A DNA stretch of 64,000 nucleotides, from NCBI RefSeq assembly GCF_018968705.1, contig NZ_CP076668.1:3545001-3609000 (forward strand). The letters run 5' to 3'. Every line of letters starts with the position of its first letter. The stretch's first letter is position 1. This DNA is from Pseudomonas lijiangensis (GTDB taxonomy: Bacteria > Pseudomonadota > Gammaproteobacteria > Pseudomonadales > Pseudomonadaceae). This document shows, in pieces, positions 45,620 to 54,100 of this stretch. The position numbers and the translations under genes were made by a program. Under the pieces are notes generated by a model. That model was not told where the DNA came from and ran no database searches. It saw only the letters and a program-made list of their open reading frames with translations.

Positions 45620-48016
45620 ATGCGATCACGCACCCGCCCTTCACTGCCGATACGGCTGCCTGCAATGCAGGTGGTGGGGCTTGCGTTGCTGATGGCATTC
45701 AAGGGCGAGGCCCTGGCCCAGGAAATGGAGTTCGATATCCCCGCCCAGCCCCTGAACAGCGCCTTGAATGAACTGGGGCGCCAGGGCGATCTGCAAGTGC
45801 TGTACAACCCGGACGATATCAAGGGCAAAAGCAGCCAGGCCGTGCGTGGCAGGTTCACCCCTGAACAGGCAGCCCGCAACCTGCTCGATCAGGTCCGCGT
45901 ACCTTACAGCCTAGAGAACAACACCCTGACACTGACGGCCCCTGTGCCAGCGGTCAGCCTCAAGCCGCTGTCGATCCAGGCACCACCGTCAGGCCTGACC
46001 ACCGAAGGCTCGGGCTCCTACACCACATCCGCGGTGAGCATCACCAAAAGCGCCCGGTCCCTGCGTGAAATTCCGCAATCGGTCAGCGTCGTGACCCGCC
46101 AGTTGATGAACGACAAGAACCTCTACAGCCTGGAAGACGTGATGGCCCAGGCAACCGGCGTCACCTTTTCCCAGCGCAATTTCGGCTCCCATGTGTTCAG
46201 TTCCCGCGGCTTTGCCATGGAAGACGAGAGCTACACCATCGACGGCATCTCGGGCCAGGGCTACAGCGTGACCGGCTGGATGACGCCCGATATGGAAATC
46301 TACGACCGGGTGGAAATCCTGCGAGGTGCTGCCGGACTGCTGATCGGCGCAGGCAACCCCGGCGGCACGGTCAATCTTGTACGCAAGCGCCCGACCGCCC
46401 TACCGCAGTTTTCGATCACCACCCGCACCGGCACCTGGAACAACAACCGGGTGGATCTGGACGGCAGCAGCAAGCTGAACGATTCGGGCAGCATCCGGGG
46501 CCGCTTCGTGGCGTCCTATTCCGATCGTGACTACTTTATCGATGGCCTCAGCAAATCCGCCCCGCTGCTGTACGGCATCCTCGAAGCCGACCTGAATGAC
46601 GACACCACCCTGGCTGTTGGCGTGCGTCGTCAGGAAGCCGATATCAAAGGCTTCACCATCTTCGGCCTGCCCCGCTACAGCGATGGCAGTGCCCTGGACG
46701 TGCCACGCTCGACTTCCCTGGCCCAGGACTGGAACCGTCACCAGACCCGCACGGACGAAGTGTTCACGGAACTGGACCATCACTTCAGCGAGAACTGGTC
46801 GGGCACACTGTCTGCCACCCATTCAACGGGTTCGTTCGAGCAGAAAGTGGCCTATGCCCAGGGCGCCATTGATCCGGCGACACTGACCGGCTCCCGTATC
46901 GCCCGAACCCTGTTCCGCTCCGACCAATTGCAAAGCACGGGTTTCGATGCGCACATGGACGGCCATTTCGAGGCGTTCGGCCTGGAACACCAGTTGACCT
47001 TCGGCGGCAACTGGTCGGAACAGACACGCAAGTCCAGACAAGCCAATGTCACCTCCAACCAGCCCATCGATGTATTCGCCCCCGATAGCCACCTGATTGC
47101 CGAACCGGCCCAGCCCGAGTGGACCTCCATCACCGACTTCAGTGACAAACGCTACGGTACCTACGCCAATCTGCGCCTGCATCTGTCGGAGTCGTTGAGT
47201 CTGGTCATGGGCGGCCGCCTCAGCTGGTACGACTACCAGACCCAGACGGCGGGCGTCACTCGCAAATCCATAGAGCAACATCAACTCACACCCTTTATAG
47301 GCACGATCTACGACCTGAATCCGGACTGGTCGCTGTACGCCAGTTACACCGATATCTTCCTGCCGCAAAGCGTGTACCGGGATGCTGATGGCAACCTGCT
47401 GAAACCGGCCATCGGCGCAAACTACGAAACCGGTATCAAGGGCGAGCTTTTCGACCAACGCCTGAACCTTTCCTTTGCGATGTTTTACGTCAAGCAGAAG
47501 GATGTGGCCGTGGAAGACAGCGCCAACCCTGGCGAATGCCTGATAAACGACATCTACGGGACCTGCTACCTGAACGGCAACATCCGCCGCAGCAAAGGGT
47601 TTGAAATCGAAGCCAGCGGCGAGCCCCTGCCCGGCCTGCAAACCGTGGCGGGCTACACCTTCAACATGACCCGTGGCAGCGACGGCCAGTCCATATCGGC
47701 AGAAACACCCCGGCACCTGTTTCGCATGACCGGCAACTACACCCTGCCCGGCGCCTGGAATCGCCTGACCCTGGGCGCAGGGGTTTCGGCCCAGAGCGGC
47801 TATTCGGAAATCGAATCCTCAGCCCAAATCAGAAACCCCGGCCGCGCCATCTGGGACGCCAGAGCCTCCTGGAAAATCGACGAACACTGGAGCGTGGCCC
47901 TCAACGGCAACAACCTGCTGGATCGCAAGTATTACAAGGCGACCGGGGACGTGGACCGAGGCAACTACTACGGCGACCCACGCAATTATGTGCTGACCTT
48001 GCGCGGGGAGTTTTAG
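45620..48016 (+). CDS. Second FpvA-type TonB-dependent siderophore receptor
   Basis: A 798-residue paralogue of the adjacent FpvA with the same architecture: signal peptide (to GEALAQ), signalling domain (MEFDIPAQPLNSALNELGRQGDL), plug (SLREIPQSVSVVTRQLMNDKN, DRVEILRGAAGLLIGAGNPGGTVNLVRKRPTA) and barrel ending VLTLRGEF. Long stretches align with FpvA, but extracellular-loop regions differ (for example around PGECLINDIYGTC), so it may prefer another pyoverdine. The ATG at 45620 begins a proper signal peptide; earlier in-frame starts do not. It has its own PvdS box. It converges on the peptide synthetase genes. Confidence 0.9.
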   Translation: MRSRTRPSLPIRLPAMQVVGLALLMAFKGEALAQEMEFDIPAQPLNSALNELGRQGDLQVLYNPDDIKGKSSQAVRGRFTPEQAARNLLDQVRVPYSLENNTLTLTAPVPAVSLKPLSIQAPPSGLTTEGSGSYTTSAVSITKSARSLREIPQSVSVVTRQLMNDKNLYSLEDVMAQATGVTFSQRNFGSHVFSSRGFAMEDESYTIDGISGQGYSVTGWMTPDMEIYDRVEILRGAAGLLIGAGNPGGTVNLVRKRPTALPQFSITTRTGTWNNNRVDLDGSSKLNDSGSIRGRFVASYSDRDYFIDGLSKSAPLLYGILEADLNDDTTLAVGVRRQEADIKGFTIFGLPRYSDGSALDVPRSTSLAQDWNRHQTRTDEVFTELDHHFSENWSGTLSATHSTGSFEQKVAYAQGAIDPATLTGSRIARTLFRSDQLQSTGFDAHMDGHFEAFGLEHQLTFGGNWSEQTRKSRQANVTSNQPIDVFAPDSHLIAEPAQPEWTSITDFSDKRYGTYANLRLHLSESLSLVMGGRLSWYDYQTQTAGVTRKSIEQHQLTPFIGTIYDLNPDWSLYASYTDIFLPQSVYRDADGNLLKPAIGANYETGIKGELFDQRLNLSFAMFYVKQKDVAVEDSANPGECLINDIYGTCYLNGNIRRSKGFEIEASGEPLPGLQTVAGYTFNMTRGSDGQSISAETPRHLFRMTGNYTLPGAWNRLTLGAGVSAQSGYSEIESSAQIRNPGRAIWDARASWKIDEHWSVALNGNNLLDRKYYKATGDVDRGNYYGDPRNYVLTLRGEF

Positions 48017-48029
48017 GGGGCCGCCGGAG

Positions 48030-48095
48030 GCGGCAAGCGGCAAGCTACAAGCTTTTGACTTGAAGCTTGCGGCTTGCGGCTTGCAGCTTGCAGCT
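48030..48095. repeat. GCTTGC-type tandem word repeat between converging genes
   Basis: GGCAAGCGGCAAGC, CAAGC and then several near-tandem copies of GCTTGCGGCTTGCAGCTT lie between the second receptor gene and the terminal synthetase gene. The two halves are inverted relative to each other and can pair, so the repeat may serve as a bidirectional terminator. A shorter version is at 896-929. Confidence 0.6.
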
Positions 48096-48102
48096 CAAAA
48101 CC

Positions 48103-51100
48103 TCATTCCCCCCTCAAACTTTCCACAACGCTTTCCAGAAAACCCTCCGCAATCACCACATTGTCATGTCGCTCCTGAATGGTGGTTGAGGAACGCAGTC
48201 CGTTTACCGAGCACTGTTCCGCTACCACCGCCTGTGCCTTGAGGATCTGGTCCGGTTCGCGGCTTTGTCCTGCCCACCAGCAGTCCACTTTCACGTCGAG
48301 CTTCTTGAGAGTGAAGGCTTCGGCCAGTACGGCATTGGCGTGCAGCAGTTTGTAGCCGGTTTCGATTTCGTCCTGGATGGCAATGTCCTGGAAGACGTTG
48401 CGCAGGCTTTCGACGCTGATATCGGCATCCCGGGCAACCTGCTCGATCACCCGGTCGGCGATTTCACGCTCGTCCTTGAGCGATACCCTGGCGCTTGCGA
48501 TCAGCTCCATGACTCGCTCACGGGCCAGCCCCGGCACGAAGGCCACCAGACTCTGGATCAGGCTCTGGAACAGGTTCTGGTCCTGATTCTGCGCCCGGAC
48601 TTCAGGGTCTTCCTCGATCCAGCTCAGGCCTGCCGAAGCCGGCAGCATCGAATCCACCAGCGCCAGGAAACTCACCTTGTCGCCATCACGCTCCAGAATA
48701 TGGGCGACATCGATGGCCAGGGCTCCGCCCAGGGACCAGCCCAGCAGGTTGTATGGCCCGACAGGCTGGGTGAGTCTGATCTGTTCGACGAAGTAATCGA
48801 CCATTTCCTCCCACGACCTGTCGAACCAGCCCGGCACCACATAGGCCTTGTTGACCAGGCCATACACCGGCCTGTCTTCGCTCAACCTGCCAGCCAGCGG
48901 GTAATAGGAGTAGGTGCCGCCACCACCCGGTGGCAGGCAGAACAGCGGGGTCTTGTCGGACTGGCAGTTGTTCATGGCGATCACCGCCGACTTGACCTTC
49001 GCTTCGCCTGCCCGCAGGAAGTCCGCCAGCTCACCCAGGGTCTGCATCAGCAGGAAGTCATGGAGTTTGATGGAGATATCGAACGTTTCACGAATCCTGC
49101 CCGCCAGGGACACCGCCAACAGCGAGTGGCCGCCCAGGGCAAAGAAGTTGTCGTTGAGGCCCACGCGCTCGACTTTCAGCACATCGGCCCAGAGAGCGGC
49201 AAGGCGTTCTTCCAGTTCGGTACGCGGCGCAACATAGCCTTGCTGCAACTGACTGGCATCGGGTTTTGGCAAGGCCTTGCGGTCCAGCTTGCCGTTGGCG
49301 GTCAGCGGCATGACGTCAACGGCCACAAAGTGCGTCGGCACCATGTAATCCGGCAGCAACGCCTTGAGACAAGTCCTCAGTTCATTCGCATCCTGCGCCC
49401 CATCGTTCGCCACCCAATAAGCCACAAGCTGTTTGCCGTTCGGGCCGTCGACGTCGATCACATGGGCTTCGCGCACGCCCGGATGCTCATTGAGCCGCGC
49501 CTCGATTTCACCCAGCTCGATGCGCAGCCCGCGAATCTTGACCTGATGGTCGATGCGTCCTGCATAGTCGATCACCCCGTCGTCGCTGTAACGCGCCAGG
49601 TCGCCGGTGCGATACAGACGACCGCCATCCGTCGAGAACGGATCGGGCACGAAGCGTTCGGCAGTCAGTGCAGCCCGCTGGTGATAACCACGCGCCAGAC
49701 CCACACCACCCAGATACAGTTCGGCCGCAGCTCCACGGGCAGCCGGTAGCAGGCCGTCATCGAGAATATGCGTCTTGAGGTTATCGATAGGCCGACCGAT
49801 CGGCACGCTCAGGGTATCGTCCGGCGTGCAGGTCCAGTGGGTCACGTCGATGGCGGCTTCAGTGGGGCCATACAGGTTGAACAGACCGGCCTGAGGCAAA
49901 CGCTTGAGCACTTGCGACGCCAGCTCCGCAGGCAAGGCCTCGCCACTGCACACCACACGGCGCAGGCTTCGGCAGCTTTCCACCTGTTCATGGGTCATGA
50001 AAGCCTGGAGCATCGAAGGCACGAAGTGCAGCGTCGTGACCTTGTGCTGGGCAATGGTCTGCACCAGACGTTCGGGGTCCCGATGATCGCCCGGCATGGC
50101 GATGGCCAGACGTGCGCCGGTGAGCAGCGGCCAGAAGAATTCCCAGACCGACACATCGAAGCTGAACGGCGTCTTCTGCAATACGGTATCGCTGGCATCC
50201 AGCCCGTAGGCTTTCTGCATCCAGTGCAGGCGGTTGACCAGAGCCAGATGGCTGTTGCCCGCACCCTTGGGCTTACCCGTGGAGCCCGAGGTGTAGATCA
50301 CATACGCCAGGTTTTGCGGCTGGGTAAGGTTGACCGGGTTGTCCTGGCTGTAAGCCTCCAGCCAGTCGCCTTCCTGATCCAGACACAAGGTTTGTACATG
50401 AGCAGGTACCGGCAGGCCTTGTAGCAGCGACGTCTGGGTCAGCAACAGGCCAATGCCGCTGTCATCCAGCATATAGGCCAGTCGATCCTGCGGATAATCC
50501 GGGTCCAGCGGCACATAGGCGCCACCGGCCTTGAGAATCGCCAGCAGGCCGATCACCAGTTCCAGACTGCGCTCGATGCAGATCCCCACCAGCGCATCCG
50601 GGCCGATACCTGATTCGCGCAGCTTGTGGGCCAACTGGTTGGCGCGGGCATTGAGTTGCCCGTAGCTCATCTGCTGATTGCCGAAAGCCAGCACCGGGGC
50701 ATCGGGGGTCGCCAGTACCTGAGCTTCGATCAGGGTCTGAATGCACTGCTCGCCCGGGAACCCGGCAGAGGTCGCGTTCCATTCCCGCAGAATCTGGTGC
50801 TGCTCCTGTTCATTCAACAACGGCAACTCACCGATGGCGGCAGCCGGATCACGAACCAGTGCCTGAAGCAGGTGCTGGAAATGGTTGGCCAGTTGCGTCA
50901 CCACGTCTTCACTGAAGTGCTGACGGGCGTAGCTCAGGCGCAGGGACAGGGTTTCGCCCAGATTCACTACCAAAGTCAGCGGGTAATGAGTCTGCTCCTG
51001 GTTGTTCAGGCCGCTGAAGGCCAGACCGTCCGGCGAAGCCTGTTGCAGGGCTTCGGACACCGGGTAGTTCTCGAACACCAGAATGTTGTCGAACAGCGCT

Positions 51101-54100
51101 TCGCCACCGCTGCCGGCCAGACGCTGGATTTCGTACAGCGGCGTGTGCTCGTACTCGCGCAGGGCAATGTTCTTGTCCTGCACCTGCTGCACCCAGTCCG
51201 CCACCGACTGCTCGGGGCGAGGACTGGCAATGACCGGCAAGGTATTGATGAACAGGCCAAGCTGCTCTTCGACACCCGGCAAATCTGCCGGACGCCCTGC
51301 CACGGTCGCCCCGAAGGTCACGCTGGACTGCCCGGTGTAGCGCTGCAACAGCAGCAACCAGGCCGATTGCACCAGCGTATTGAGGGTCACGCGCTGCTCG
51401 CGGGCAAAATCGCTCAGCCGTTGAGTGCTGGCCGCATCGATCGACTGGAAGTAATCGCCGTGCCCCTGGCCACTGCCACTGGATTTAAGGGCCTGAGCCA
51501 GCCGGGTCGGCTCGTCCAGCTCGGCCACCTGTGCGGTCCAGAAACCCTCGCTGGCCTGGGCATCCTGGCGTTGCAGCCATTCGATGTAATCGCGATAACG
51601 GCTGCTCTGCTGGGGCATCGGCTGGCCGCTGTAGCGTTGCAGCACTTCACCCAGCAGGCGCGAACTGCTCCAGCCGTCCATGAGAATGTGATGGCTGGTG
51701 TAGATCAGATGATGGGTGTTGTCGCCTGTTCGCAATACCGCCAGACGCAACAGCGGACCCTGAGTCAGATCGAAGCCCTTTTGCCGATCGGCCTGCGCCC
51801 AGTCATCCAGCCACGCCGCCTGCTGATGGCGGGCATCCAGTTCGACAAAAGGCACGAGAACCTGGCGCTGCACCACTTGCAGCGAATGCTCAAGATGGCT
51901 GACGAAGCCACTGCGCAGCACTTCGTGAGCATCCACCGTGGCCTGCCACGCCGCCCGGAAGCGCTCGACATCCAGCCCGGTCACATCGACGCGCATCTGG
52001 TTGATGTAGTTGCCCGCTTCTTCCTCGAACAGGGTATGGAACAGCATGCCTTGCTGCATCGGCGACAGCGGATAGATGTCTTCGATGTCACGAGGATTGA
52101 TCGACAGGCGACCCAGTTGCTTCTGGTTCAAGCGGGCCAGCGGGAAGTCGGACGGTGTCACACCGGCACCGCCTTCGCTGGTGCAGTGAGCGATCAGTTG
52201 CTGCAATTCCCCGGCGTACTCATCGGCCAGACGCTGTACGGTATCGGCCTCGAACACCGCCGAACTGAAACTCCAGCTCAGACGCAATTCACCGTTGTAG
52301 ACCTGACCATTGATGCTGATCGGGGCCGCCAGCGGTGCTTCCCGGCTCTGGGATGCGCCACTGCTTTCACCCGACGGCGCAAACAGCGCATCCCTGGCAT
52401 CGAAACTGCCATCGAACTGGCCCAGATAATTGAAGACGATGCTGCCCTGAGCCAGTTGTTGCAGGCTCTGGCGCACAGGTTCCGTGCCGAGATAACGCAA
52501 TACTCCGTAACCGATGCCCTTGTTGGGGATGGCGCGCAGTTGTTCCTTGATCGACATGATCGAATCGGCAAGGCTTGCCTGCGCCGTGAGTTTCACCGGA
52601 TAGAGGCTGCTGAACCAGCCGACGGTACGGCTCAGGTCGATGTCGTCGAAGAGATCTTCACGGCCATGACCTTCCAGTCTGATCAAGGCATTGGCCTGGC
52701 CGGTCCAGCGGCTGATCACCCGGGCCAGCGCGGTGAGCAACAGGTCGTTGACCTGAGTGCGATAGGCAGCCGGAGCGTCCTGCAGCAGTTGCCGGGTCAG
52801 GTCGCTGTTCAGGTGAGTGGTGACGGACGTGGCGTGTTTCTGCTGCTGGCCGCCATCCGGATGATCGCTCGGCAAGGCATCGCTGACGCCCTGCAACTGC
52901 GCCTGCCAGTAAGCCAGCTCCGACTCCAGCGCCGGGCTTTGGGCGTAAGCATGCAACTGCTCGGCCCAGGCCTTGAGGGAACTGGTCTTGGCAGGCAATG
53001 CCAATGCCTTGCCGGTGTTCAGGGCGACATAAGCCTGTTGCAGGTCTTCCAGCAACACTCGCCACGACACGCCGTCCACCACCAGGTGATGGATCACCAG
53101 CAGCAGACGCTGCTCACCTTGCGGCAGGCTCACCAGCACCGCACGCAGCAGCGGACCGTTTTTCAAGTCCAGGCTGCGCTGGGCTTCGTCGGCCAGTTCG
53201 GTCAGGCGCGAGATATCGTCCAGCTCATGCACCCACAGCAGATCACGGGTGGACAGCGGCCCGAAGGTCGCCTGCCACTGGCCATCCTGTTGGGCAAAGC
53301 CCAGGCGCAGAGCGTCATGCTGTTCGATCAGAGCCTGCAAGGCTGCCAGCAGATGGCTGGCTTCCAGCGGGCTATTGGGCTTGAGCATCACCGACTGGTT
53401 CCAATGATGGCGCTCGGGAATGTTCATCTCGAAGAAACGCGCCTGAATCGGCAGCAACGGCAAGTTGCCGCTTACCTGCTCAACGACTGCTGCGGGCTTC
53501 TTCTGAATCAGTTTGGCCACCGTCGCCAGCTGGGCGATGGTCTGTTTCTCGAACAGTTGCTTGGGGCTCAGCTTGAGGCCCTGGCGCTTGGCGCGGGCGA
53601 TGATTTGCAGGCTGAGAATCGAGTCGCCACCCAGTTCGAAGAAGTTATCGGTGGTGCCGACTTTCTCCAGTTTGAGTACATCGGCCCACACCGCCGCGAG
53701 CTTTTCCTCGATCTCGCCCACCGGTGCCGTGTAACGCTGTTTGACCACGCCTGGCTTGGGCAAGGCACGCTTGTCCAGCTTGCCGTTGGCGGTCAGCGGC
53801 AAACGCTCCAGCACCACAAACTGCGCAGGCACCAGGTATTCCGGCAGGCTGGCGGTCAGTTGCTCGCGCAGGGTGTCGACCGAAGTCGTCGTGCCTGCCG
53901 CTGCCACGCAGTAAGCCACCAGTTGCAGACGGGACTCATCGCTTTCCAGCGGCAGGGCCAGCACCACGGCTTCGGCCACGCCATCCAGCGCTTGCAGCAC
54001 CTGACCGACCTCACCCGGCTCGACCCGATAGCCGCGAATCTTCACCTGATCGTCGGCACGTCCCAGGTATTCCAGCAGGCCGTCGACCCGGCGCGCACGG

